Positions 42,556 through 51,278 of a DNA stretch of 64,000 nucleotides are shown in pieces. This stretch comes from Roseomonas indoligenes (GTDB lineage: Bacteria; Pseudomonadota; Alphaproteobacteria; Acetobacterales; Acetobacteraceae): assembly GCF_017813365.1 (NCBI RefSeq), contig NZ_JAGIZA010000001.1:186001-250000 (forward strand), in the 5' to 3' direction. Position 1 is the first letter of the stretch, and each line of letters opens with the position of its first letter. A program made the position numbers and the translations under genes. The notes beneath the pieces were generated by a model, which saw only the letters and a list, made by a program, of their open reading frames with translations, searched no databases and had not been told where the DNA came from.

Positions 42556-42951
42556 ATGTCACCTGCCCTCGTCGTCTGGGCGCCCCGCGTACTCTCCGTG
42601 CTGCGGATCGTCGCGGCGCTGATCTTCCTGCTGCACGGCACGCAGAAGCTTTTCGGCTTCCCCGCCCCGCCGGCCAACGGCCTGCCGCCGGCCATGTCCC
42701 TCTTCTGGGTCGGCGCGATCCTGGAACTCGGCGGCGGCATCCTGCTGCTGCTCGGCGCCTTCACCCGGCCGGTCGCCTTCATCCTCTCCGGCGAGATGGC
42801 CTATGCCTACTGGATGTTCCACGCGCCCCGGAACCTCTACCCCACGCTGAACGGCGGCGACGCGGCGATCCTCTACTGCTTCGTCTTCCTCTACCTCGTC
42901 TTCGCGGGCCCCGGCCCCTGGAGCGTGGACGCGGCCCGCAACAAGGCCTGA
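42556..42951 (+). CDS. DoxX family membrane protein, 131 aa
   Basis: Four membrane segments of the DoxX/SURF4 fold: RIVAALIFLLHGTQKLFGFP, then SLFWVGAILELGGGILLLLG, RPVAFILSGEMAYAYWM and AILYCFVFLYLVFAGPGPWS. Function of the family is loosely tied to redox and respiratory processes. ATG 42556 sits 7 bases behind GAGG; ATG 42526 is an alternative. Confidence 0.93.
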   Translation: MSPALVVWAPRVLSVLRIVAALIFLLHGTQKLFGFPAPPANGLPPAMSLFWVGAILELGGGILLLLGAFTRPVAFILSGEMAYAYWMFHAPRNLYPTLNGGDAAILYCFVFLYLVFAGPGPWSVDAARNKA

Positions 42952-43037
42952 CCGGGCGGCCGGGCGGGGCCTCCACCCGTCCCGGCTTCCCTGCGTCCAC
43001 TGGCCATGGGCGGGTCCCCTGCGCTAACCGCCCGCCC

Positions 43038-44807
43038 ATGGCCCCCACTTCCAAAGCCCGGCGCCTCGACCCCGAGGCGAGCCGCGCCCTGATCCTCCGC
43101 CTCTGGCGGGAGGAGGTGCGGCACCATCCCCGCCGGATCCTCCTCGCCCTGCTCTGCACCGGCCTCGTCGCCGGCCTCACTGCCCTCTACCCCGTGGTGA
43201 TCCAGCAGGCCTTCGACCTCTTCGCCGTGGGTGACCAGCGGATCGTCTGGGCCATTCCCCCCGCCATCGTCGCCCTCACCGTCGCCAAGGCGCTGGCGCA
43301 GTACGGACAGGCCGTCTCCATCCAGTCCACCGTGCTGCGGGTGATCGAGGGGCTGCAGAACCGCCTCTTCCGCGCGCTCACCCGCGCCGACTTCGCCGCC
43401 GTCTCGCGCGAGGCCCCCGCCCGCCACGCTGCCCGCTTCACCGCCGATGCCGCCGCCATCCGGGAGGCGCTGACGAAGGCGATCAACGCGGTAGCGGACG
43501 TGCTGACGGTGGTGGGCCTCGTCGCCTCCATGGTCTGGCTGGACTGGAAGATGTCGCTGATCGCGGCGCTGCTCTACCCCGTGGCGGTGGTTCCGATCCT
43601 GAAACTCGGCAAGCGCATCCGCCGCGCCTCCGGCGGCATGCAGGAGCGGTTGGGGGAGGCCGCGGCGGTCCTGACCGAAAGCTTCGCCGCCGCCCGCGTG
43701 GTCCGCACCTACCGGTTGGAAGCGGCGGAGGAGGCGCGGGCCGCGCGGCTCTTCGCCAACCTGCGCGCCAGCCTTCTCTCCATCGCCCGCACCCGCGCGA
43801 GCCTGGACCCGATGCTGGAGGCGATCGGCGGCGTGGCCGTGGCCGCCATCCTCGCCCTCGTCGGCTGGCGGGTGTCCCAGGGGGAGGGGACGGTGGGCGA
43901 GTTCACCGGCTTCGTCGCCGCGCTTCTCATCGCATCCCGCCCCGTGCGCGCGCTGGGCAGCCTGAACGCGGCGCTGCAGGAGGGCCTGGCCGGGCTTTCC
44001 CGCGTGAACGCCGTGATCGACGCGCCGCGCCGGATCGAGGATCGCCCCGGTGCACCCGCTCTGCCGCCCGGCCATGGCCGCGTGGGCTTCGAGGATGTCG
44101 CCTTCGCCTATGAGGACGGCCGGGTGGCGCTGGATGGCGTGACCTTCGTCGCCGAGCCGGGCCAGACGATCGCGCTCGTCGGCCCCTCCGGCGCGGGCAA
44201 GTCCACGGCGCTGGCCCTGGTGCCGCGCCTCTACGATCCCACCGCCGGCCGCGTGACGATGGACGGCGCCGACCTGCGCGCGGTGTCGCTGGAGAGCCTG
44301 CGCGACGCCATCGCCTATGTCGGGCAGGACGCGGTGGTGTTCGACGATACGGCGCTGGCCAACATCGCCTGCGGCCGCCCCGGCGCCACGGTGGCGGAGG
44401 TGGAGGAGGCCGCCCGCGCGGCCGCCGCGCACGACTTCATCACGGCGCTGCCGGAGGGATACGGCACGGTGCTCGGCCCCGGCGGTGCACGTCTCTCAGG
44501 CGGGCAGAGGCAGCGCATCTCCCTCGCCCGCGCGCTGCTGCGGAATCCGCGCGTGCTGCTGCTGGACGAGGCGACGAGCGCGCTGGACACCACCAGCGAG
44601 GCGGCGGTCCAGGTTGCGCTGGCGAGGTTGCGCGCGGGCCGGACCACGCTGGTGGTTGCGCACCGCCTCTCCACCGTGCGGGATGCGGACCTGATCGTGG
44701 TGATGGACGCGGGCCGCGTGGCCGAATCCGGTACCCACGCGGAGTTGCTGGCGGCGGGTGGCCTTTATGCCGGGCTGGTCCGTGCCCAGGCCTTCGCCAC
44801 CGCCTGA
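43038..44807 (+). CDS. ABC transporter, fused permease/ATPase (exporter type), 589 aa
   Basis: Six membrane helices in residues ~35-320 (ABC transporter type-1 fold) followed by a canonical NBD: Walker A LVGPSGAGKSTAL, Q-loop YVGQDAVVFDDT, signature LSGGQRQRISLARALL, Walker B VLLLDEATSALDTTSE, switch His VAHRLSTVRDAD. Half-transporter that should work as a dimer. MsbA/lipid-A or multidrug exporter annotation is possible, substrate not determined. 11 bases before HutD, same strand. Confidence 0.95.
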   Translation: MAPTSKARRLDPEASRALILRLWREEVRHHPRRILLALLCTGLVAGLTALYPVVIQQAFDLFAVGDQRIVWAIPPAIVALTVAKALAQYGQAVSIQSTVLRVIEGLQNRLFRALTRADFAAVSREAPARHAARFTADAAAIREALTKAINAVADVLTVVGLVASMVWLDWKMSLIAALLYPVAVVPILKLGKRIRRASGGMQERLGEAAAVLTESFAAARVVRTYRLEAAEEARAARLFANLRASLLSIARTRASLDPMLEAIGGVAVAAILALVGWRVSQGEGTVGEFTGFVAALLIASRPVRALGSLNAALQEGLAGLSRVNAVIDAPRRIEDRPGAPALPPGHGRVGFEDVAFAYEDGRVALDGVTFVAEPGQTIALVGPSGAGKSTALALVPRLYDPTAGRVTMDGADLRAVSLESLRDAIAYVGQDAVVFDDTALANIACGRPGATVAEVEEAARAAAAHDFITALPEGYGTVLGPGGARLSGGQRQRISLARALLRNPRVLLLDEATSALDTTSEAAVQVALARLRAGRTTLVVAHRLSTVRDADLIVVMDAGRVAESGTHAELLAAGGLYAGLVRAQAFATA

Positions 44808-44818
44808 GAGGACGCCCT

Positions 44819-45346
44819 ATGGCCCCACCCGTCATCCGCTTCGCCACCCTGGAGGCGCGCCCCTGGGTGAACGGCCTGGGCATCTCGCGCGAGATCGCCT
44901 CGGGCGAGGGCTGGACGATCGCCGTGGCCGATCTCGGCGCGGCGGCCGCCTTCTCGCATTTTCCCGCGCAGGACCGGGTCTTCACGCTGATCGACGGGCC
45001 GGGCGCCACCCTTTCTTTCATGGATCGGCCGCCGCTGCCCTGCCTGCCCTTCGTGCCGGCCGGCTTCCCCGGCGACGTGCCCTGCCACTACGAACCGCGC
45101 GAGGGCGCAGCCCGCGCCTTCAACCTTATCGTCGGGCGCGGACGGTTCGAGCCGCGCGTGGCAGTGCGCGGCCTGGCCGCGGGGCAGGGATTGGTGCCGC
45201 CCGCCGGTGCCCTGGCGCTGTTCTGCGCTGGCGGCGCGGTGCGGATCGGCGATGCGCGGCTGGAGGTGGGCGACACGATGCTGGAACCGGGTTCTGCGGT
45301 GGCGGCGGACGGGCCAGCGATCGTCATCCTCGTGGAACTGGGCTGA
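44819..45346 (+). CDS. HutD/Ves family cupin-like protein, 175 aa
   Basis: HutD family, a two-domain cupin-like fold named for its location in histidine-utilisation clusters. Motifs: ARPWVNGLGISREIASGEGW, IAVADLGAAAAFSHFPAQDR, TLIDGPGATLSF, FNLIVGRGRFE and a C-terminal LEVGDTMLEPGSAVAADGP. No hut genes are nearby, so the histidine link is not supported here. Its stop lies inside a 16-bp palindrome shared with the convergent Bug gene. Confidence 0.88.
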   Translation: MAPPVIRFATLEARPWVNGLGISREIASGEGWTIAVADLGAAAAFSHFPAQDRVFTLIDGPGATLSFMDRPPLPCLPFVPAGFPGDVPCHYEPREGAARAFNLIVGRGRFEPRVAVRGLAAGQGLVPPAGALALFCAGGAVRIGDARLEVGDTMLEPGSAVAADGPAIVILVELG

Positions 45347-45357
45347 GGCGCCTCAGC
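45342..45357. terminator. 16-bp perfect palindrome spanning both convergent stops
   Basis: GCTGAGGC-GCCTCAGC (45342-45357) is a perfect palindrome that contains the TGA of HutD (45344-45346) and the TGA of the opposing Bug gene (45353-45355) symmetrically. No T-tract, so it may act by pausing or RNA protection rather than classical termination. Confidence 0.4.
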
Positions 45358-46333
45358 TCTCGCGCTCAATCCCCGCGGTCTCGATCACGCCCTTCCACAG
45401 GGCCACCTCGCCTTCCAGGTAGCGCTGGAACTCTGCCTGCGGCATGGGCGCGGCGGTGAAGCCGGATGCCTCATAGGCATCCCGCACCCTCGCGGTGGCG
45501 AGGGCCTTCGCCGTCTCAGCCTCCAGCCGCGCGAGGATGGGGGCGGGCAGGTGCGGCGGGGCGACCAGCCCATACCAGTTGTTCACGCGGAACTCGCCGA
45601 GACGGCCGTCCAGCACGGGGGTGGATGGGCTGCGCGGCCAGGCCTCGGCGGTGGAGACGGCCAGCAGGCGCAGCGTGCCCTGCTCCACCATCGGCCAGCC
45701 CGCCGCGTCGCTGAAGCCGACATCGACATTGCCGGAGGCGAGGTCCGTCAGCAGCGGCGTTGTGCCGCGATACGGGACGTGCAGGGTCTTCACGCCCATG
45801 CGGATGTTCATCAGCTCCAGCGAGAGATGCGTGGAGGAGCCGATGCCGCCGGAGCCGAAGCGCACCTCCGCCGGCTTCGCCTTCGCCCAGGCGATGAAGG
45901 CGTCGATATCCGCCGCCGGCAGGTCCTTCCGCGCCACCAGCATCAGCGGGCTGGTGGTGAGGCGGGAGACATGCGTCATCGTCAGCGGCGTGTAGGGTGT
46001 CTTCCGCAGCAGCGGGCCGATGGTGATGTTGCCGGAGCTGGTGATGCCGAGCGTGTGGCCGTCCGGCGCCGCGCGGAATACCTGCTCGATCCCCAGCGCG
46101 CCGGCGGCGCCCGCGCGGTTGTCCACCACCACGGGCTGCCCGAGGGCGGGGGCGATGGTTTCCGCCAGCACGCGGCCCACAAGGTCCAGTCCACCGCCTG
46201 CGGGGAAGGGCACGATGATCCGCACAGGGCGATCCGGCGCCCATGACGCCTGGGTCTGGGCCTGGGCCGCGCGCAGCAGCGCGGGGGCGGCGAGCAGGCC
46301 GAGGGCCGCCCGCCTGGAAAGGGCCTGGGTCAT
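45353..46333 (-). CDS. Bug-family tripartite tricarboxylate receptor, 326 aa
   Basis: Periplasmic TctC-type receptor. Signal MTQALSRRAALGLLAAPALLRAAQA. Hallmarks: VRIIVPFPAGGGLDLVGRVL, GQPVVVDNRAGAAGALGIEQV, APDGHTLGITSSGNIT, TLHVPYRGTTPLLTDLASGN and GFSDAAGWP. It follows the LLM monooxygenase gene by 14 bases on the same strand and is probably co-transcribed, which suggests the receptor captures the monooxygenase substrate or a related acid. No TctAB nearby. Confidence 0.93.
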   Translation of the reverse strand: MTQALSRRAALGLLAAPALLRAAQAQTQASWAPDRPVRIIVPFPAGGGLDLVGRVLAETIAPALGQPVVVDNRAGAAGALGIEQVFRAAPDGHTLGITSSGNITIGPLLRKTPYTPLTMTHVSRLTTSPLMLVARKDLPAADIDAFIAWAKAKPAEVRFGSGGIGSSTHLSLELMNIRMGVKTLHVPYRGTTPLLTDLASGNVDVGFSDAAGWPMVEQGTLRLLAVSTAEAWPRSPSTPVLDGRLGEFRVNNWYGLVAPPHLPAPILARLEAETAKALATARVRDAYEASGFTAAPMPQAEFQRYLEGEVALWKGVIETAGIERES

Positions 46334-46347
46334 GATCGTCTCCGGGA

Positions 46348-47703
46348 TCAGGCGGGAAGGGCGACGCTGCCGCGCGGCGCGTGGGGCGGGCGGGGCAGGC
46401 CGAGATGGTCGCGCAGCGTGGTTCCCGCATAGGCGGTGCGGAACAGGCCTCGCCGCTGCAATTCCGGGACCACCAGTTCGCAGAAGGCGGCGAAGCCCTC
46501 GGGGAAGGTCGGCGGCATCACGTTGAATCCGTCCGCGCCGCGCTCCTCGAACCATTGCTGCATGTCGTCCGCCACCTCCTCGGCGCTGCCCACGACGATG
46601 TGGTGCCCGCGGGACACGGCGATGCGCTCGTAGAGCTGGCGGATGGTCAGGCTCTCGCGCCGCGCCAGGTCGGCGATCACCTTCAGCCGCGCCTTGCCCA
46701 CATCCGTGTCCGGCAACTCCGGCAGCGGCCCGTCCACGTCATAGGGTGAGAAGTCGAAACCGCCCGTGAGGAAGGAGAGGATGGAGAGGCCGACATCCGG
46801 GTGCAGCAGCTTCTGGAGTTCCGCCATCCGGTCCTCCGCCTCCGCCCGCGTGCGGCCGACGACGGGAAAGAGGCCGGGCATCACCTTCACCGAATCCGCG
46901 TCGCGCCCATGGGCGGTCAGGCGCGCCTTGATGTCGGCGTAGAAATCCTGCGCCTCCGGCAGCGTCTGGTTGACGGAGAAGATCACCTCCGCCGTGCGCG
47001 CCGCGAGATCCCGCCCTGCATCGGAACCACCGGCCTGCACGAGCACCGGGTAGCCCTGTGGCGGGCGGGAGAGGTTCAGCGGACCCTTGACCGAGAAGTG
47101 CTCGCCCTTGTGCTCCAGCACGCGCAGCTTCGCGGCGTCGAAGTATATGCCGCTGCTCTTGTCCTTGAGAAAGGCATCATCCTCGAAGCTGTCCCACAGC
47201 CCCTTCGCCACCTCCACGAACTCGGCGGCGCGCTTGTAGCGGTCGCCATGGGCCAGATGGCTTTCCCGCCCGAAGTTCCAGGCCTCGTTGGCGTTGGAGG
47301 TCGTGACGATGTTCCAGCCGGCCCGGCCGCCGGAGAGATGGTCCAGCGTCCCGAAGCTGCGTGCGGTGTGGTAGGGCTCGGAGTAGGTGGTGGAGCCGGT
47401 AGCGACGAGGCCGATCCGCTCCGTCACCATCGCGAGCGCGGAGAGGAGCGCGATCGGCTCCAGGATGTGCTCGCGGGTCGTGCGGCGCACCGCGGGCCAG
47501 TCGGTCTGGGGCACGCAGTTGTTGTCCGCCAGGAACAGCATGTCGAAGCACGCCGCCTCGGCCCGGCGCGCCACCTCGGCATAGGCGCGGATGTCCATCG
47601 GCATCCCCGCCCAGGCATCGGGATGCCGCCAGCCCGCGATGTGATGGCCGGTGGAGAGGAGGAACAGGCCGAGGCTGATCTGGCGGCGTGGCGGGAGGGA
47701 CAT
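46348..47703 (-). CDS. LLM-class FMN-dependent monooxygenase (NtaA/SnaA/DszA group), 451 aa
   Basis: Flavin-dependent two-component monooxygenase. Sequence features of the NtaA/DszA/SoxA group: AWAGMPMDIRAYAEVARRAE, FLADNNCVPQTDWPAVRRTT, GLVATGSTTYSEPYHTARSF, GTLDHLSGGRAGWNIVTTSN and QGYPVLVQAGGSDAGRDLAA. Length is typical. It needs a separate flavin reductase, which is not adjacent. Relatives attack aminopolycarboxylates, dibenzothiophene sulfone or other xenobiotics. Together with the following Bug receptor it forms a small uptake-and-oxidation operon. A candidate promoter lies about 85-110 bases upstream. Confidence 0.92.
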   Translation of the reverse strand: MSLPPRRQISLGLFLLSTGHHIAGWRHPDAWAGMPMDIRAYAEVARRAEAACFDMLFLADNNCVPQTDWPAVRRTTREHILEPIALLSALAMVTERIGLVATGSTTYSEPYHTARSFGTLDHLSGGRAGWNIVTTSNANEAWNFGRESHLAHGDRYKRAAEFVEVAKGLWDSFEDDAFLKDKSSGIYFDAAKLRVLEHKGEHFSVKGPLNLSRPPQGYPVLVQAGGSDAGRDLAARTAEVIFSVNQTLPEAQDFYADIKARLTAHGRDADSVKVMPGLFPVVGRTRAEAEDRMAELQKLLHPDVGLSILSFLTGGFDFSPYDVDGPLPELPDTDVGKARLKVIADLARRESLTIRQLYERIAVSRGHHIVVGSAEEVADDMQQWFEERGADGFNVMPPTFPEGFAAFCELVVPELQRRGLFRTAYAGTTLRDHLGLPRPPHAPRGSVALPA

Positions 47704-47787
47704 GGCGCGTTCCGATCGAGGGGCTGGAGAGCCCGCGATGAACGCCCATCCCCTACAGCCGGTCTCGTGCCGGCTAATTCACGGGGT

Positions 47788-47815
47788 AAGCTAGTGCGTC
47801 AGCAAAATTTTGCAA
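47788..47815 (-). promoter_or_regulatory. candidate promoter/operator for the LLM-Bug operon
   Basis: On the minus strand: TTGCAA (47810-47815) as -35, 16-base spacer, TAGCTT (47788-47793) as -10. The -35 overlaps a perfect 12-bp AT-rich palindrome GCAAAATTTTGC (47802-47813), unusual in this GC-rich DNA and well placed for a repressor. The start site would be near 47781, leaving a ~78-base leader. Confidence 0.45.
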
Positions 47816-47837
47816 ATTCCTGCGGGGATTAGGCCGC

Positions 47838-48512
47838 CTATTCCCGCCGCAACACCCCGTCCACCAGCCGGTCCGCCCAGGGACGGCTGCGGAAGTCGGT
47901 GCGCAGCCCGGCCTCGTCGTACTCGTCCCGCACCCAGTCCAGGAAGGGCAGCCGCCCCTCCGCCTGGCGCGCATAGAGGCGGAAGAAGGCGTCCAGGATT
48001 CCCGTGCGGGAGGCGGAGACATGGCCGTGGCGCCAGTGCAGCTGCCCCAGCGCCTCCGCACTCGTCCCGCCTTCCAGCAGCAGGAAGATCCCGGCCGCCA
48101 GCCCCGTCCGGTCCGCGCCGGACTTGCAGTGGAGGAGGGCGGGCTCCTCCATCGCCGCGTAGATCCCGGCAAGGCGCAGGATGCGATCCCGATGGGGGGC
48201 GCCGCGGCTCTCGAATGGCGCGTCGACATGGGTCAGCCCCAGCCGGGCGGCCTCGGCGCGGGAAAGGGCGTCGGAACCGCAATTCACCCTCTCGCCGCGC
48301 AGGTTGACGACCGTCCGCAGCCCGAAGCGTCGCGCCGCGTCCTGCAGCTGCCAGGGGGACGGATGGTTGGACCGGTAGAGCCGCCCCGGTGCCACCACGC
48401 CCCAGTTACGCCAGCCCTGCCGCAAGATCGCGTGGTCCACGAAGAGGCTGTTCATCACCGCGGCCCGGCGTCCGGCGGGGGTCGTCAGGTCGTAGTTGGC
48501 GCGGGGGGGCAT
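47838..48512 (-). CDS. dual-specificity/tyrosine protein phosphatase family, 224 aa
   Basis: Cysteine-based phosphatase. The P-loop HCKSGADRTG gives the CX5R signature, followed by LAAGIFLLLEG. The N-terminal part has LYRSNHPSPWQLQDAARRFG then LRTVVNLRGERVN, typical of the Siw14/DSP-like bacterial phosphatases. A general-acid Asp is probably in the THVDAPF loop. Substrates might be phosphotyrosine proteins or inositol phosphates. It stands alone; its stop is 134 bases from the LLM gene start. Confidence 0.88.
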   Translation of the reverse strand: MPPRANYDLTTPAGRRAAVMNSLFVDHAILRQGWRNWGVVAPGRLYRSNHPSPWQLQDAARRFGLRTVVNLRGERVNCGSDALSRAEAARLGLTHVDAPFESRGAPHRDRILRLAGIYAAMEEPALLHCKSGADRTGLAAGIFLLLEGGTSAEALGQLHWRHGHVSASRTGILDAFFRLYARQAEGRLPFLDWVRDEYDEAGLRTDFRSRPWADRLVDGVLRRE

Positions 48513-48617
48513 GGGGCGGGAAATAGGGTGGGGAGGGCGGAAAGGGCAACGCCCGGGGAAACATCCCTCGCCGGCGGGGCGTTAGACGGGCGCTGACATT
48601 TCAAGAGGAGGCCCGCC

Positions 48618-48824
48618 ATGTCGTCCAAAGCCCACATGCCGCCGGTTCCGCCCGAAAACCAGGCGCCCCATCACGGCGGCAGCACCCCGGGCCAGGGTGA
48701 GGTCAACCCGAAGGAGGCCAAGAACACCGCGGCCAACCGGGCGAAGTACGATCCCGGCCAGCAGGGCCAGACCGGCAGTACGGGGATCAACACCCACCAC
48801 CAGGGCTACCAGCAGGATCGTTGA
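48618..48824 (+). CDS. small disordered protein, 68 aa
   Basis: Strong ribosome-binding site AAGAGGAGG seven bases before the ATG. The protein has almost no hydrophobic residues, is rich in Pro, Gly, Gln, Asn and His (VNPKEAKNTAANRAKYDPGQ), and ends HHQGYQQDR. Composition fits an intrinsically disordered, desiccation- or stress-type hydrophilin. No family recognised. Three bases separate it from the next small gene. Confidence 0.7.
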   Translation: MSSKAHMPPVPPENQAPHHGGSTPGQGEVNPKEAKNTAANRAKYDPGQQGQTGSTGINTHHQGYQQDR

Positions 48825-48827
48825 ACC

Positions 48828-49043
48828 ATGGTCAAGGGAACCGAGGACAAGGACAATTCCGGCGGCGGGCCGGGCAGCAGCCACCAGGGCGGCAACCACG
48901 GCCATGCGCACCGGGAGAAGGGCAAGACCCTGCCCGGGCCGGCGACCAATAGCGACAAGAGCCAGGTCTCGGGCGGTGGTGGTGAGCGCGACAGCCACCA
49001 TACCCATGATCCGGAGAAGAAGGGCGACCGCACGGGCTATTGA
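48828..49043 (+). CDS. small Gly/His-rich disordered protein, 71 aa
   Basis: Follows the preceding small gene by three bases and precedes a strong terminator, so the two form a two-gene transcript. Highly hydrophilic: GGGPGSSHQGGNHGHAHREK, GGGGERDSHHTHDPEKKGDR. His clusters could bind metal. It has no hydrophobic core. Function unknown; hydrophilin-like or metal-buffering roles are guesses. Confidence 0.65.
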   Translation: MVKGTEDKDNSGGGPGSSHQGGNHGHAHREKGKTLPGPATNSDKSQVSGGGGERDSHHTHDPEKKGDRTGY

Positions 49044-49068
49044 GACCCGTTGATGACGATCCCGGGGG

Positions 49069-49103
49069 AAGGGCCGGAGCGGGAGAGCCGCTCCGGCCCT
49101 TTT
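49069..49103. terminator. bidirectional intrinsic terminator
   Basis: AAGGGCCGGAGCGG (49069-49082), loop GAGAG, CCGCTCCGGCCCTT (49088-49101) followed by TT. A perfect 14-bp stem with an A-run at the left and a T-run at the right, so it can stop transcription of the small-protein pair (plus strand) and of the Bug gene (minus strand). Confidence 0.88.
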
Positions 49104-49104
49104 C

Positions 49105-50082
49105 TCAATCCGCCCGGGCGCCGGTGATGCGAACCGCCTCCTGCCACATGGGTCGTTCGCTCTTTCCCCGGTCCACGGCGCCCTCGGGCGTGGACCAGAG
49201 CAGCTTCGTGCCGGTCTGCAGGGCGCGGCGCTGCACCACCGGGTCCTCCGCCACGGACTTCAGGGCCGCGTTCATCCGGTCCACCGCCACCCGCGGTGTC
49301 GCGGCCGGGGCGACGAGGGCGGCCCAGGACGTCACGACGAAGTCCGGCATCCCCGCCTCCGCCATGGTCGGCAGCTCCGGCAGGCTCGGCCAGCGCTCCG
49401 CGCTCGTGACGGCGAAGGCGCGCATCCGCCCCTCCTGGATGATCGGAACGTAGGAGGCGAGGTTGTCGATGGCGCAGGTCAGGTCGCCCGAGAGCATGGC
49501 CGGGGTGATCTGGGCCGCGCCGCGGAAGGGAACGTGCTCCGCATTCAGCTTCAGCCGGCTGGTGAGGAGGCCACCGCAGAGATGCGCCGTGGTGCCCACC
49601 CCCGGACTGCCATAGCTGATGCCCTGCGGCCGCGCCCGCGCCCAGGCGATGAACTCCTGCAGCGTCCTCGCCGGGCAGTGCTGGCTGCTGACGATCACCA
49701 CGTTCGGCAGCTCGTAGGTCAGGGCCACCGGGATGAAGTCCCGGTCGATGTCCCAGGGCATGCGGGAATAGAGGAACTGGTTGATCGAGAACTGCCCGAT
49801 CGTGGCCATGCCGAAGGTGTAGCCGTCCGCCGGAGCCTTCGCGACCGCGTCCATCCCAATGTTGCCGCCCGCGCCCGGCCGGTTCTCGATCAGGATGTTC
49901 TGGCCCAGCCGGCCCTGGAGTTGCTCGCCATAGATGCGGCTCATCACATCCGTGGAGCCGGAGGGCGGGAAGGGGACGATGAAGCGGATGGGGCGGTTGG
50001 GCCATTCGCCGGATTGGGAGAGAGCAGGGTGCAGGGCAGGCAGGGCCAGCCCGGCCCCGAGAAGGGTGCGGCGCGCGATCAT
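49105..50082 (-). CDS. Bug-family tripartite tricarboxylate receptor, 325 aa
   Basis: Third orphan TctC-type receptor in the window. Signal MIARRTLLGAGLALPALHPA. Hallmarks: IRFIVPFPPSGSTDVMSRIY, GQNILIENRPGAGGNIGMDA, KAPADGYTFGMATIGQ, AEHVPFRGAAQITPAMLSGD. Start ATG at 50082. It lies 68 bases downstream of hemF, same strand, and ends just before the strong hairpin at 49069-49103. Confidence 0.93.
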   Translation of the reverse strand: MIARRTLLGAGLALPALHPALSQSGEWPNRPIRFIVPFPPSGSTDVMSRIYGEQLQGRLGQNILIENRPGAGGNIGMDAVAKAPADGYTFGMATIGQFSINQFLYSRMPWDIDRDFIPVALTYELPNVVIVSSQHCPARTLQEFIAWARARPQGISYGSPGVGTTAHLCGGLLTSRLKLNAEHVPFRGAAQITPAMLSGDLTCAIDNLASYVPIIQEGRMRAFAVTSAERWPSLPELPTMAEAGMPDFVVTSWAALVAPAATPRVAVDRMNAALKSVAEDPVVQRRALQTGTKLLWSTPEGAVDRGKSERPMWQEAVRITGARAD

Positions 50083-50150
50083 GAGAGCTTCCCTCGGACG
50101 TTTCTCGTTGGGAGCGAGCCTAGCGAAGCCGCCCTGCCGCGCGCCAGCCG

Positions 50151-51080
50151 TTATGGCCAGCGCACCTCCGGCGGCATGGACATGAGGATGGCCTCCACGT
50201 TCCCGCCCGTCCGCAGGCCGAACAGCGTGCCGCGGTCGTGCAGCAGGTTGAACTCCACGTAGCGGCCGCGGCGGATCAGCTGGTGGTCCCGGTCCGCCTC
50301 GGTCCAGGGCTCGTGCATCCGGCGGCGGATGATGGCGGGATAGGCGGAGAGGAAGGCCTCGCCCACGTCCCTCGTGAAGGCGAAATGGTCGGGCAGGCGG
50401 CTCTCGTCCGGGTCCTCCCGGCCCAGCCAGTCGTAGAAGATGCCGCCCAGGCCGCGCGGCTCCCCCCGGTGGGGGAGGAAGAAGTACTCGTCGCACCATT
50501 GCTTGAAGCGCGGGTAGTAGCCGGGGTCATGCCTCTCGCAGGCCGCGCGGAAGGCGGCGTGGAAGCCTGCCGCGTCCTCCTGCGCCTCGGCCGAATCCGG
50601 GAACATCGGCGTCAGGTCGCCCCCGCCGCCGAACCAGGCGCGGCTGGTGGTGATGAAGCGCGTGTTCATATGCGCCGCCGGCACCTTCGGGGACCGCATG
50701 TGGGCGACGAGCGAGACGCCGGTCGCCAGGAAGCGCGGATCCTCCTCCGCCCCCGGGATCTGGCGCCGGAACTCCGGGCTGAACTCGCCGTGGACGGTGG
50801 AGACGTTCACCCCCACCTTCTCGAAGACCCGCCCCTTCATCACGGACATCACGCCGCCCCCGCCGCCCTCGCGCTCCCAGGGCGTGCGGGCGAATCGGCC
50901 GGGCGGCATCGCGGCATGGGGTCCGGTCGTGCCCTCGTCCTCGATCGCCTCGAAGGCGGCGCAGAGCCGGTCCCGCAGCCCCTCGAACAGGGCGCGGGCC
51001 GGTGCCGCCAGGGGGTGCTCCGCCGGATCGGAGCGACCGGCCGGAGCGGTTGAGGGGGAGGGTTGTGTCATTCTGGCCAT
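50151..51080 (-). CDS. hemF: oxygen-dependent coproporphyrinogen III oxidase, 309 aa
   Basis: Aerobic heme-biosynthesis enzyme converting coproporphyrinogen III to protoporphyrinogen IX. Family signatures: [70 protein letters not shown] and [19 protein letters not shown]. Start 51080 (or ATG 51071, MTQPSPST). Divergent from the cytochrome bc1 operon across 198 bases, an arrangement that pairs heme supply with a heme-containing complex. Confidence 0.96.
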   Translation of the reverse strand: MARMTQPSPSTAPAGRSDPAEHPLAAPARALFEGLRDRLCAAFEAIEDEGTTGPHAAMPPGRFARTPWEREGGGGGVMSVMKGRVFEKVGVNVSTVHGEFSPEFRRQIPGAEEDPRFLATGVSLVAHMRSPKVPAAHMNTRFITTSRAWFGGGGDLTPMFPDSAEAQEDAAGFHAAFRAACERHDPGYYPRFKQWCDEYFFLPHRGEPRGLGGIFYDWLGREDPDESRLPDHFAFTRDVGEAFLSAYPAIIRRRMHEPWTEADRDHQLIRRGRYVEFNLLHDRGTLFGLRTGGNVEAILMSMPPEVRWP

Positions 51081-51108
51081 CGCGACGTTGCGGCGGGGGG
51101 ACGTGCCG

Positions 51109-51137
51109 TTGCCACCCCGCGTTTCACACCGTTATAT
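51109..51137 (+). promoter_or_regulatory. candidate sigma-70 promoter of petABC
   Basis: TTGCCA (51109-51114), 17-base spacer, TTATAT (51132-51137), close to the TTGACA/TATAAT consensus and the best hexamer pair in the hemF/petA gap. The start site would be near 51145, leaving a ~135-base leader before petA. Confidence 0.55.
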
Positions 51138-51278
51138 GGCGTCATCGACGGCTTGGCATGGCGCGGCCCGCGCCTGCCCGGCCTGCGCCCCGCACCCGGT
51201 CCCAAAGGTTCGGCGGGGGAGGAAGCAACCGCCCGCCCGGCGCTCGGGACGGGAACGGAGAACAGGACGAGCGATCGA

